Shown here: piece after piece, positions 1 to 9,100 of the stretch
Position numbering within the stretch: the first letter of the stretch is position 1
Layout of the letters: the number at the start of each line of letters is the position of its first letter
Assembly: GCA_013816615.1 (NCBI GenBank)
Contig: JACDED010000001.1
Span: 59,256 to 122,445, forward strand
Reading direction: 5' to 3'
Source: Bacteroidota bacterium
GTDB taxonomy: Bacteria > Bacteroidota > Bacteroidia > B-17B0 > Aurantibacillaceae
Length of the DNA stretch: 63,190 nt
Made by a program: the position numbers and the translations under genes
Notes under the pieces: generated by a model
What the model was told of the DNA's origin: nothing
Databases searched by the model: none
What the model saw: only the letters and a program-made list of their open reading frames with translations

Positions 1-1574
1 ATACCTATGTTTTTCCTTTTGTATTTAAGGTTAATAATAAAGAACGAGAATCGTTAACCGTATTTCCTTTATTTTCTTACGGCCATAAAAAAGATTCAAG
101 CAGAAAATATATAGGTATTACACCTTTGTTTTACCGCATACAAAGCAAGCGTTATTTAACGCATATGTTTTTACCGTTATATTGGAATGTAAAACGCTAT
201 GACTATAATGATACAGTAAGGCATGAAGTTATATTTCCACTCGTTTGGTTGTATCATCGCTCTGACAAAGACGTAAAAGTTGCGTTTCCATTTATGTTTA
301 GTTACCGTGATAAATATCGCGAATCGCTTACAGTTTTTCCATTATTTTCGCATGGCAAACATTATGATTCAAGTCGCAGTCATTTAGTAATTACACCTTT
401 TTATTGGAATTTTCAAAATAAAACGTCTCTTAAACATGTTGTTTTTCCTTTGTATTGGCACAAGGATATTTATAAAACAGGTGATACAATAAGATCGCGG
501 TTTTTGTTTCCTGTTTTTTGGTATATTAAAAGTAAAGATGAGCTAGATTTTGTTGCCTTACCCGGCATTATCAGAACAAAAGATAAATACAATAACTCTT
601 TTTCTATCTTACCAATTTTCTCATGGGCCAAAAATCCTGATTCAAGTAAGCATTTAGTTGTTTTTCCTTTTTTACATTTTAAGAATAAGAGAAATATTAA
701 AACAACTTTGTTTCCTGTTTATTGGTCGAGAAAATATTTTTTAGAGGATGATACTATAAAGAAAACAGTTTTATTCCCTTTGTATTGGTCGTTTCACAGC
801 AAGTATAAAAAAACAGATGTTTTCTTTCCGCTTGTGTGGAGATTTAAAAATATAAATTATAGTTCCTTTACTTTCTTTCCATTATTTTCTACGGGTCATG
901 ATAATAATGGTAAAAAACATTTAATGATCACGCCCTTATTTGGAAAATTTGATTCTGATAAAAGTTCCAACGCATTTTTATTTCCTATATTTAATTATAG
1001 AAGAAGCGGTGAAGAAAAACATTACTCTGCCTTCTTATTTTTATTTATGCGCACTACCCGTGCGGACTATTCTAAAACCGCTATACTCTGGCCAATTTGT
1101 GAGCACTTAAAAGATAAAGGCAAACGTAAATTCAGAATAGCGCCAATTATTTGGTTCTCAAAAACAGACAGTAGCAAAATGCTTTCGGTACAACCACTAT
1201 TTTATTCGAACAGAACAAAAGAAAAAAAAATATTTATCTTGAGTGCGTTCCTATACAAACGGGAAAATATTTTTGACAGATCTGTCTCTAATAGTTTTTT
1301 ATTTAGGTTGTATTATCATAAAAATTATGCGAATGGTGATTTTGAGCGGCGCTTTTTACATTTACTTATTGCCAATATTAAAGTAGAAGGCCATCGTGAA
1401 AAAAGCTTTTTACCTTTTTTTCATACAATAAAAGAGGCAAATGGTGATAGATCTGTTTCGTATTTCTTCGGTTTATACAATCGTTTTAAAGAATATAAGC
1501 CTGAGATAAAAGATTTTTATGAAGAAGAACGCCTGCTATGTTCATTCGCCTGCGTTCTAACTACAAGCAACTGA
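1..1574 (+). CDS. Repeat protein with FPLYW-type units, 5' end outside window
   Basis: The reading frame is open from base 3, so the gene begins before the window and the TTG at 126 is not its start. The protein is made of short beta-strand-like units of 16-21 residues, each opening with a motif like FPLYW, FPLFS or TPFYW. Units group into a five-unit super-repeat of about 90 residues (A: 21 residues with a D-T-I/V motif; B: 17; C: 17; D: 18-19 with DSS..HLVI; E: 16-17), seen about three and a half times before it decays. Rich in aromatic and basic residues; no membrane helix or catalytic motif. I do not recognise the function. The last residues after EEERLL look out of frame: frame -1 is open from 1523 and encodes a plausible basic tail (from ATG 1538 to stop 1622-1624), so the 3' end may carry a frameshift. 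Confidence 0.75.
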   Translation, partial: TYVFPFVFKVNNKERESLTVFPLFSYGHKKDSSRKYIGITPLFYRIQSKRYLTHMFLPLYWNVKRYDYNDTVRHEVIFPLVWLYHRSDKDVKVAFPFMFSYRDKYRESLTVFPLFSHGKHYDSSRSHLVITPFYWNFQNKTSLKHVVFPLYWHKDIYKTGDTIRSRFLFPVFWYIKSKDELDFVALPGIIRTKDKYNNSFSILPIFSWAKNPDSSKHLVVFPFLHFKNKRNIKTTLFPVYWSRKYFLEDDTIKKTVLFPLYWSFHSKYKKTDVFFPLVWRFKNINYSSFTFFPLFSTGHDNNGKKHLMITPLFGKFDSDKSSNAFLFPIFNYRRSGEEKHYSAFLFLFMRTTRADYSKTAILWPICEHLKDKGKRKFRIAPIIWFSKTDSSKMLSVQPLFYSNRTKEKKIFILSAFLYKRENIFDRSVSNSFLFRLYYHKNYANGDFERRFLHLLIANIKVEGHREKSFLPFFHTIKEANGDRSVSYFFGLYNRFKEYKPEIKDFYEEERLLCSFACVLTTSN

Positions 1575-1704
1575 AGAGCGAAGGAAAAGACGGCTTTGTG
1601 AGAAAGCGTCATAAAAAGCACTAAAACAGATTAACAATTGCCTATTTATAACTATTATTTTTCCTTTCCTTTTTAACTATCCTATAATTTAACTTCAAGG
1701 TTAA

Positions 1705-2403
1705 ATGAGCGGACAATTATTTATAGTACCAACACCCATTGGCAATTTAGAAGACATTACTTTACGTGCAATTAATACATTAAGATCTGTTGATGTTATT
1801 TTAGCGGAGGATACCCGCACTTCTTCTTTCTTATTAAAACACTTGCAAATTGAAAAACCTTTAAAATCGTATCATCAGCATAACGAACATAAAATATTAG
1901 ATGAGTTAATTTCTTCATTAAATTCCGGAAAAAACATTGCCCTGATCTCAGATGCAGGCACACCCGGTATTTCAGACCCTGGCTTTTTATTGATCCGCGA
2001 AGCCATTGCCAATAATGTTAATATAATTAGTTTACCGGGTGCAACTGCTTTTGTTCCCGCACTTGTAAATAGCGGCTTGCCTTGTAATGAATTTAGTTTT
2101 TACGGATTTCTTCCTCAAAAAAAAGGAAGACAAACACGTTTAAAATTATTAGCGCAGGAAGAAAAAACATTTATTGTTTATGAATCGCCTTTTCGTTTAT
2201 TAAAATTATTAGAAGAGCTTAAAACACATTTGGGTGAAGATAGAAAAGCAAGCGTATCGCGTGAGATCACAAAAATGTTTGAAGAAACAAAAAGAGGAAC
2301 AATAACAGAACTGATTACTTTTTATTCTTCTAAACCAATTAAAGGAGAAATTGTTGTTGTTGTACAAGGAAATAAAAACTTAGATACAGAAACTGATGAG
2401 TAA
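1705..2403 (+). CDS. rsmI: 16S rRNA (cytidine-1402 2'-O)-methyltransferase RsmI
   Basis: Methylates the 2'-O of C1402 in the decoding centre of 16S rRNA, using S-adenosylmethionine. The 232 residues match the tetrapyrrole-methylase-like fold: N-terminal PTPIGNLEDIT, then LAEDTRTS, and the glycine-rich SAM motif SDAGTPGISDPG near residue 90, followed by LPGATAFVPALVNSG. The length is slightly short for the family (enteric versions are about 285) but usual for Bacteroidetes. The ATG at 1705 gives the correct N-terminus. The stop overlaps the start of the next gene by 8 bp, so the two are probably co-transcribed. Confidence 0.95.
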   Translation: MSGQLFIVPTPIGNLEDITLRAINTLRSVDVILAEDTRTSSFLLKHLQIEKPLKSYHQHNEHKILDELISSLNSGKNIALISDAGTPGISDPGFLLIREAIANNVNIISLPGATAFVPALVNSGLPCNEFSFYGFLPQKKGRQTRLKLLAQEEKTFIVYESPFRLLKLLEELKTHLGEDRKASVSREITKMFEETKRGTITELITFYSSKPIKGEIVVVVQGNKNLDTETDE

Positions 2404-3439
2404 ACTTCATGATATTGGTGCGCCTCCCGGCACTTTATTTTATAATGGCGAAGAAAAGGACGCTAAAATAAAGATAACATTAATTGAATTTAATGAGACC
2501 GAATATTTTGAAGATTCATTTTATGAGCTCGATACTTGTCTTAATCATGTTAAAGATAACATGGTAAAATGGATCAATGTAGAAGGTGTGCATGATATAG
2601 AACTGATCGAAAAAATTGGCAAGTGTTACAATATACATCCCTTAACCTTAGAAGATATTGTGCATATTGATCAACGGCCGAAGTTTGAAGATTATGATCA
2701 TTACATTTTATCTATCTTAAAAATGATCATGTATGATAAAGGTGTACATGCAGAACAATTATCGTTGATACTAATGGATAACCTTGTTATTTCTTTTCAA
2801 GAGCCCGAAGGTGGTGATGCATTTGATATTATAAGAACACGCTTAAGACAGGCGAAGGGGCGTGTAAGAAAATTAGGGGCAGATTATTTGTTTTACGCGC
2901 TTATGGATGCGGTAGTGGATTGTTATTTTGATGCTATCGAAAAAATTGGAGATAGGGTAGAAAAGATAGAGGAAGAAATTATTCAGGAACCAAAACGCGA
3001 ATCACTTATTGAATTGTATCGTTTAAAACGCGAAGTGATTTATTTGCGTAAACAGGTTTGGCCTTTACGTGATACGCTAAGTAATTTATTAAGATCGGAA
3101 TCAAAATTTTTAAGCGATAGCACCCATTTGTTCTTTCGAGATTTACAGGATCATAGCACACGCATTATAGATACCGTAGAAACCTACAGAGACCTATTGA
3201 GCGGCATTATGGACATTTATTTAAGTACTAATGCCAATAAGATGAATGAGGTGATGAAAGTGCTCACAATTATTTCAAGCATTTTTATTCCTGTAACATT
3301 TATTGCCGGTGTGTATGGAATGAATTTTGAATTTATGCCCGAGTTAAAATCACCTTATGGATATGCAGTTGTTTGGGCAGTGATGATAACGATTATCGTT
3401 GTTCAGATAATTTATTTTAGAAAAAAGAAATGGATGTAG
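2396..3439 (+). CDS. corA: CorA-type magnesium/cobalt transporter
   Basis: A 347-residue inner-membrane channel for divalent cations (Mg2+, possibly Co2+). The long soluble N-terminal domain leads into a helical stalk with RLKREVIYLRKQVWPLRD, and two C-terminal membrane helices follow. The family signature YGMN (in GVYGMNFEFMPEL, about residue 309) sits at the end of the first helix, and the protein ends in the basic stretch RKKKWM expected on the cytoplasmic side. It starts inside the last codons of rsmI (8 bp overlap), pointing to translational coupling. No Mg-sensing leader is visible. Confidence 0.95.
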   Translation: MSKLHDIGAPPGTLFYNGEEKDAKIKITLIEFNETEYFEDSFYELDTCLNHVKDNMVKWINVEGVHDIELIEKIGKCYNIHPLTLEDIVHIDQRPKFEDYDHYILSILKMIMYDKGVHAEQLSLILMDNLVISFQEPEGGDAFDIIRTRLRQAKGRVRKLGADYLFYALMDAVVDCYFDAIEKIGDRVEKIEEEIIQEPKRESLIELYRLKREVIYLRKQVWPLRDTLSNLLRSESKFLSDSTHLFFRDLQDHSTRIIDTVETYRDLLSGIMDIYLSTNANKMNEVMKVLTIISSIFIPVTFIAGVYGMNFEFMPELKSPYGYAVVWAVMITIIVVQIIYFRKKKWM

Positions 3440-3467
3440 AATCTCTTTAAAAAATTCTACATTTCCA

Positions 3468-3620
3468 TTAAGCTAATTCGACAGCGTTTGGATATTTTGA
3501 TTTCCAGTTCTTTAAACTTTCTTTTGTTCTAACTGTAATAACTGTTCTCGCATCAATACGTAGTTTAACTAGGTATGTGCTTCCTTTCACCTCTGCAGCT
3601 TTTTTGATTTTTGCTTTCAT
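3468..3620 (-). CDS. Small basic protein, 50 residues, unknown
   Basis: A short ORF on the minus strand from ATG 3618-3620 to TAA 3468-3470. It begins MKAKIKKAAEVKGSTYLVKL and ends KSKYPNAVELA; it is strongly basic and has a plausible beta-alpha pattern. It lies tail to tail with corA and downstream of the rplT terminator. No homologue comes to mind. Codon use looks like that of the neighbours and the ORF covers most of an otherwise empty gap, which is the main argument that it is real. Confidence 0.45.
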   Translation of the reverse strand: MKAKIKKAAEVKGSTYLVKLRIDARTVITVRTKESLKNWKSKYPNAVELA

Positions 3621-3735
3621 TTTGTTGTGTTTTTTGTGATCGAAGTTCCCATTAAATATAACACAAATAACAATATTATGTTCGGTTATTAAAGTTAATT
3701 TAAGCTAATAGTGTAAACAATTCGACCTATAAAAG

Positions 3736-3766
3736 AAAACGCCCCTTGTTGGGGCGTTTTTTGCTC
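3736..3766 (-). terminator. Bidirectional intrinsic terminator after rplT
   Basis: A perfect 10-bp stem, AAAACGCCCC with its complement GGGGCGTTTT, around the 5-nt loop TTGTT (3736-3760). T-rich tracts follow on both strands (TTTTTT on plus, TTTTCTTTT on minus). It sits 25 bp past the rplT stop. Confidence 0.85.
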
Positions 3767-3784
3767 ATATATATTATTCTAAGC

Positions 3785-4129
3785 TTATTTTACCTGATTT
3801 ACTACCGCTTTAAAAGCTTCAGGATGGTTCATTGCAAGATCTGCTAATACTTTACGGTTTAATTGTAAACCTTTTGCATTTAACTTACCCATGAACTCAG
3901 AGTAGCTCATTCCGTGCTCTCTAACACCTGCATTAATACGTTGTATCCACAAACCACGCATAGTGCGTTTTTTGTTTTTACGATCGCGGTAAGCATACGT
4001 TAAACCTTTTTCAAGAGTGTTTTTGGCAATTGTCCAAACGTTTGCTCTTGCACCCCAATAACCTTTGGTTAAATTAAGGATTTTTTTTCTGCGTGCCCTG
4101 CTGGCTACGTGATTGACGCTTCTTGGCAT
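3785..4129 (-). CDS. rplT: 50S ribosomal protein L20
   Basis: Binds 23S rRNA early in large-subunit assembly. The 114 residues show the family's order: [19 protein letters not shown] at the N-terminus, the [10 protein letters not shown] segment, an arginine-rich long helix ([18 protein letters not shown]) and the C-terminal globular part with MSYSEFM and [12 protein letters not shown]. It follows rpmI after a 114-bp gap and ends at a strong terminator. In some bacteria L20 represses this operon through its leader; I cannot identify such a structure here. Confidence 0.97.
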   Translation of the reverse strand: MPRSVNHVASRARRKKILNLTKGYWGARANVWTIAKNTLEKGLTYAYRDRKNKKRTMRGLWIQRINAGVREHGMSYSEFMGKLNAKGLQLNRKVLADLAMNHPEAFKAVVNQVK

Positions 4130-4243
4130 TTTTTTTAATTTTTACTTTGGATTTTAGTGCTCATTTAAGAGACTTTTTACTAAAATCCGGGTTAAACACT
4201 TTGTTTAATTAACCGATCTCGATAATCTTTAAAGAACTTTCGC

Positions 4244-4438
4244 TTAGATACTTAACATGAACTTCACGTTGTTTGTATCTGCTGCACTAACTAGGCCACT
4301 TTTAGTTAAACCGCGTTTACGGTCTTTCTCTTTTTTAGTTAAAATGTGACGTTTGAAAGCATGCTTTCTTTTAATTTTACCGCTTCCAGTAATGCTAAAA
4401 CGCTTTTTAGCGCTGGAATTAGTTTTCATTTTTGGCAT
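4244..4438 (-). CDS. rpmI: 50S ribosomal protein L35
   Basis: A 64-residue basic ribosomal protein beginning [20 protein letters not shown], then the typical [15 protein letters not shown] -7 box lies 22 nt upstream of the ATG, so transcription of rpmI-rplT appears to begin here. infC, which usually precedes rpmI and rplT, is absent: upstream lies an unrelated Fn3-type gene. This means initiation factor 3 must be encoded elsewhere in this genome. Confidence 0.96.
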   Translation of the reverse strand: MPKMKTNSSAKKRFSITGSGKIKRKHAFKRHILTKKEKDRKRGLTKSGLVSAADTNNVKFMLSI

Positions 4439-4460
4439 CTTTATCTTTTTTTAAGGATGG

Positions 4461-4468
4461 CAAAGATA
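4461..4468 (-). promoter_or_regulatory. -7 promoter box for rpmI-rplT
   Basis: On the minus strand this reads TATCTTTG, an exact match to the Bacteroidetes -7 consensus TAnnTTTG, 22 nt before the rpmI ATG. Confidence 0.6.
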
Positions 4469-4608
4469 GGAGTTTATTCTGTTCCGGCAAAAATTATATA
4501 CCCTTATTTTAACAAAATATTTTGTTTTTTAGGCTTTGAGAGCATAATTCAACCAAATATAGGAATTTAACACTATTCCGAACCATTAACAGGCCAGAAT
4601 TTAAGGAG

Positions 4609-6120
4609 CTAATTTACCTGCAAAACATTACTTCCGCTACTTTCCACACCGTTATTATTTACTGCTTTTAATTGATATAAATTTAATTCGTTTGCTGTAT
4701 ACGATTCCGTTTCAACAGTGTCTTTGTTTTTTTCGATCGTTGCAATATTTAAAAATTTCTTTCCATCCCATTTATAAAGCTTGTATGCTTTTATATCCAT
4801 ATTATCCTGTATTAACCATTTAATATGTACATGATTATTAATTACCGCTGCTTTTAAATATTTTGGTCCAAATGATTGTTGAAATGCATTACTGTATGTG
4901 TAAGATAAACTTGGTACACTTTCCATTTCAGGGTTAACTGCTTTTACATAATATTCATCGCCGTTATTAGGCTTTGGTATCTGAACGTAATTTTGATCCG
5001 CTAAAACTATCCCGTTTTTCAAGGGCAAAAATTTATCACTATTGCTTGCTTTTATATAAACACTATAGGCAGCTATCTCATGATTTCTCAAACTATCAAT
5101 TTGCCATGCTAAATTATAAATACTATCAGGTGTTTGTATTAATTGTAAGTTTTGTGGTGGCGAAAGGCTTTTTATTTTCTTTGAATACGAAACAGTTAGC
5201 GTATCAGATGGTTTGCTTTTATCAAACGAATTACTTTCAGAAAGTACATAATATTGATAAGTTGTTTGATCTGTTAATGTGCTTGATGTATCCTGCCATT
5301 GATAACCCTTTAGTTCAGTAGCGGCAATTTTTGTTGACGCTAAAGAAAAACTATCTTGTTGTATTGTGCGTTTCATTATATAAAATCCTTTTGTATTTGC
5401 ATCCATATTTTGCCATGACAGTGTGATTTTATCTTTTACCAGCGAATATTTTAACTCTGCTATCTGTAAAGGAATAATAGGATAGTTTGCAACCAGGTTA
5501 CTTACCACTGAATAATAAATTTTATTATTACCTACATTCACCATTTGTAATCTGTAAAAATAAGGTTCGTTGGCATCACTCACTTCATCCAAAAAATTTG
5601 TTTGATCCGAATTAAGTGTTGCAATCGTTATAAAATTTTCTGTTTGTGTTCTGCTACGCTGCAATTGAATTGTTCTCAATGTAAAATTATTCTCTATTTG
5701 CCAGTTAATAGTTATTTTATTGCTACCTTTTATATTTTCAACATTAACAGTAGCAGCAACAGGTACCAAATCCGGCGCAAAAGCGTAAGCCCAAACTTCA
5801 TCATTCTGCAAAACTGTAGTATTGTAACTTGTCTCGATACGGTATTGATAAATACCCGGATTTCTTCTTGTGGTAGTGTCAAGGTATTTCCATATACTAC
5901 CAACCGCTAATTTTCGTTTCACCATAACTTTTTCTCCTGTTTTAGAAGTTTTATGGAGTACCAGATTAACACTATCCAGATTTTTAAATACTGGTATTTT
6001 GTATTCTATCATTATATCACCGCCGTCGTAATTTGCACTAAGGTTTAATGATTCTGGTTTTTTCTGAGCAAAGCAGTTTGTGATCAAAATGCAAAAGCAA
6101 ATATTTAATATGTTTTTCAT
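4609..6120 (-). CDS. Secreted protein with fibronectin type III-like repeats
   Basis: 503 residues. The N-terminus MKNILNICFCILITNCFAQ is a signal peptide ending at a typical AQ site. The rest is a series of about five beta-sandwich modules of roughly 90 residues, with Fn3-like motifs such as ITINWQIENNFTLRTIQLQRS, ITLSWQNMDANTKGFYIMKR and VHIKWLIQDNMDIKAYKLYKW, each followed by Y.Y.L or Y.LKAVN edge strands. No T9SS sorting domain, lipobox or catalytic motif is visible, so it is probably periplasmic or a surface partner of the neighbouring giant protein. It starts 7 bp after the stop of that gene and is the last gene of the operon. Confidence 0.8.
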   Translation of the reverse strand: MKNILNICFCILITNCFAQKKPESLNLSANYDGGDIMIEYKIPVFKNLDSVNLVLHKTSKTGEKVMVKRKLAVGSIWKYLDTTTRRNPGIYQYRIETSYNTTVLQNDEVWAYAFAPDLVPVAATVNVENIKGSNKITINWQIENNFTLRTIQLQRSRTQTENFITIATLNSDQTNFLDEVSDANEPYFYRLQMVNVGNNKIYYSVVSNLVANYPIIPLQIAELKYSLVKDKITLSWQNMDANTKGFYIMKRTIQQDSFSLASTKIAATELKGYQWQDTSSTLTDQTTYQYYVLSESNSFDKSKPSDTLTVSYSKKIKSLSPPQNLQLIQTPDSIYNLAWQIDSLRNHEIAAYSVYIKASNSDKFLPLKNGIVLADQNYVQIPKPNNGDEYYVKAVNPEMESVPSLSYTYSNAFQQSFGPKYLKAAVINNHVHIKWLIQDNMDIKAYKLYKWDGKKFLNIATIEKNKDTVETESYTANELNLYQLKAVNNNGVESSGSNVLQVN

Positions 6121-6127
6121 GCGCTGT

Positions 6128-9100
6128 TTAATTTAATGAGGGTGTAAATTTAAATCCACTAGCTTGTTTTTCCATTTTTAATTGAATGCCTAATCCTTTA
6201 GAACCTACACAATAAATAAGATCAGCACGAATACCGAATAATAAAAATCCAGTAAGATCATTTGCATACTTCAATTCTACTTCTCCTTCCGCGCTTCCAG
6301 CCAGGCCAATTTTACATCCAAAATCGTATAAGCATGATGCATTTGCATTTGCTTTTCCGCCAATAAGTATTGAAGTTCCATCAGCTACATTTAATGAGGT
6401 ACGCAGATCGATGCCCGCAGAAAAATCAAATGTTGGTATAAAAGATGACATACCGGGAATATCGTCTAAACTCGGGCCGGGTAATTGTGGCAGATCGGCT
6501 TTGCTTAATGATTTCATGACGTTTACATAAAACCCTTTAAGACCTTGTTCTAATCCTGGTAACTGATTATACAAAGTAACATTCAAAAGATCCTGTTTCA
6601 TATAATCGGGTAAAGTACCGCTATAAAACCCCAAAGCTATACCACTTTTAAAACCATCTAAAATTGGCAACGGTGTAATAGCCGCATTAGAAATAGCCCC
6701 GGATAATATAAACCCTTTACTATCAATTTGCATGTTTATTTTACCATCTATTATCAGCACTGGGCCTAATGCTATATTTGCAGACACCAACTTAACTGAG
6801 CCTTGTAATATTTTTTTATCAAAATCAAAAGTTATTTCAAGATCTCCAAAAGGTGTTTCTATTCCGTCTATTTTTATTTTTTTATCTGATAATGGATCTC
6901 CTGAAATAGCACCGTTGACAATAAAATCTATTTCATCTGCTTTATCCATTAAAATTTCGTTTGCGCCTGTTTTAAATCCTTTAGGTTTAGCAGTAAAACC
7001 TACAAGCGACCAGGTATTACTTGTTACAGCATTTCCTCCGCTTAATATCTGCATACTCCTATTGCCATCTTTACCCATTTTTATTTCTTCATTTTTAAAA
7101 ATATCCATTTTGGTTTGAGAAGGTGTTTTAGTAATCATCCCCTGCACAACTATTCCGTCGGAAGGTAAATTCTTATACATTATAACATCACCGGTTGTTG
7201 TAAACCTATTTTCTAAAAGTGTAAAGCTGGTGCCGTTAAACTTAACTTTTCCCGGCATCTCAATATCGGTTTGAAGTTTCTCAACAGTACATTTAATGTT
7301 GTTTCCAATTTTAGAATACTTAAACCTACCCGTTACATTACTATTTGCACCGGGTATTTCGAGGTCAGTATTCCCTATTAATGTAAAGTAATCTTTACCT
7401 ACTTCTATACCACTAATAGTTTGAGAAATTATATTAAAAAATTTATGTTTTGTAGGACTAATAAGCACACTTTTATGTTCGCCATCACTATAGTCACTTA
7501 ACATTTCTATATTAATTTTATCTCTGTCACCTATTCCCGGAATGTCATTTATATAGGCAACATTTTTATTTGTAGCATTTCCAATATTTATACGGTAATG
7601 CGGTAACTGATCAAATGAGCAGGCGGCATCATACATTAAATTAAATTTAGATCCTGAATACATATTAAGAGGCGTTATATTACTTAATGATAATTTTTCT
7701 TTGCCGCTTAAAGTGTTGGTTCCAAGATCAATTGTATTTGGCATTAACAACATTTCGTTTAATTGCACAGTAGGTAAACCACTTTGCAAGCTGCCTTGTA
7801 AAATTTTAAAGCCACCTTTATTGAGATCGTATTGCAAGCCTGTTCCGGTTATTTTCCATTTTTCTAAAGGAATAATAATTTCGCCGGAATACTCATTCCA
7901 GGTAATTGAATTTTGACTAACGTTAACCGTTCCTGCCGGTAAAGTGCTGATACCAACTAATGGGATCTTCAATTTTATTTCGGAACTGATCGAGAATTTT
8001 TCAGCATTAACGTACGATCCTTTTTTCATGCTTGCGTTAAAATTATGGATCTTAAAATCGCTAACACCATACAAAGCAGCTAAAACATATTTTTCTTTTG
8101 ATACCACAGCTTGCTCCGCACCCAATACTTCAAATGGTTCATTTTTCATATATTCTAAAATATTACCACCTGTATTCATTTTAGCTTTTTCTTCCTGGAA
8201 TAAAAATCTACCATTGTATTGATAACTAACATTAAAAGATGCCAGCTCTGACGTTACAAAACCTTTTAAAACACCGTAACCACTAGTGTTTTTAGTCATT
8301 TTTAATAATGGAAACTGATAAAACTCATCGCTACCCATTACTTCGCAAGAGAATTTATTAAAAGCCACAACTTTTAATGCATTGGTCTGAAGTAAAATAT
8401 TATCATTTTTAGTCTCAAAATAATATTCAGGCTTGTCGAATTTGCTCACCTTTTTTGTTAAAGTTGGTTTTTTTAATGTCCATACATCAATATTTTTGAA
8501 TGGCAATTTCGCATTAAACGAAGAAGTCTTGAATGTATTATTGCCAGGTATTTTTACAAATGCACCACTTATTTTTAAAGACATATCCGCATTCATATCT
8601 ACAGTATTTATTTCCACCGGTAAGCCCCAGATTTCTGACTTCATATTTAATGAGGTTAAATTAAAATCGGCACTACCCGAACCGTTAAGTCCCTGCACGC
8701 TTTGTTTCTGGCGCAAATAACCGTTATCTCCACTTTTCACAGCACACACATCAACCGGCAATTGTAAATAGGCGTCTATAAATTGCATGTATGTACCTTT
8801 GTTTATAGCTCCTGATAATTTATACTTGCCATTTTTATCAGTATATGTTTCGTTTTGTATTTCGCCATCATCGTTTACACCACTTATTGAGTAAACACGC
8901 GCGTTGGCAATTGGCTGCTTTGTTTTTTCGTCATATACCGTTCCGGTTATAGTTTGGCCTTTTATTAATTTGATTGGAATTATAGTTGGAGTTTTTGCTG
9001 TTGGAATGATCTTATAATCATCATATGTTACATAACCTTCTGCTACAACACGTACATAAAATTCATTATCAGCACTGGCAATAGCTATTGGATTAGTTAG

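Noticed and set aside
126-128. TTG as start of the first gene
   Set aside because: The frame continues upstream to base 3 with the same repeat units, so the gene begins outside the window.
4346-4570. Plus-strand ORF over rpmI
   Set aside because: Antisense to a certain ribosomal protein gene and its promoter.
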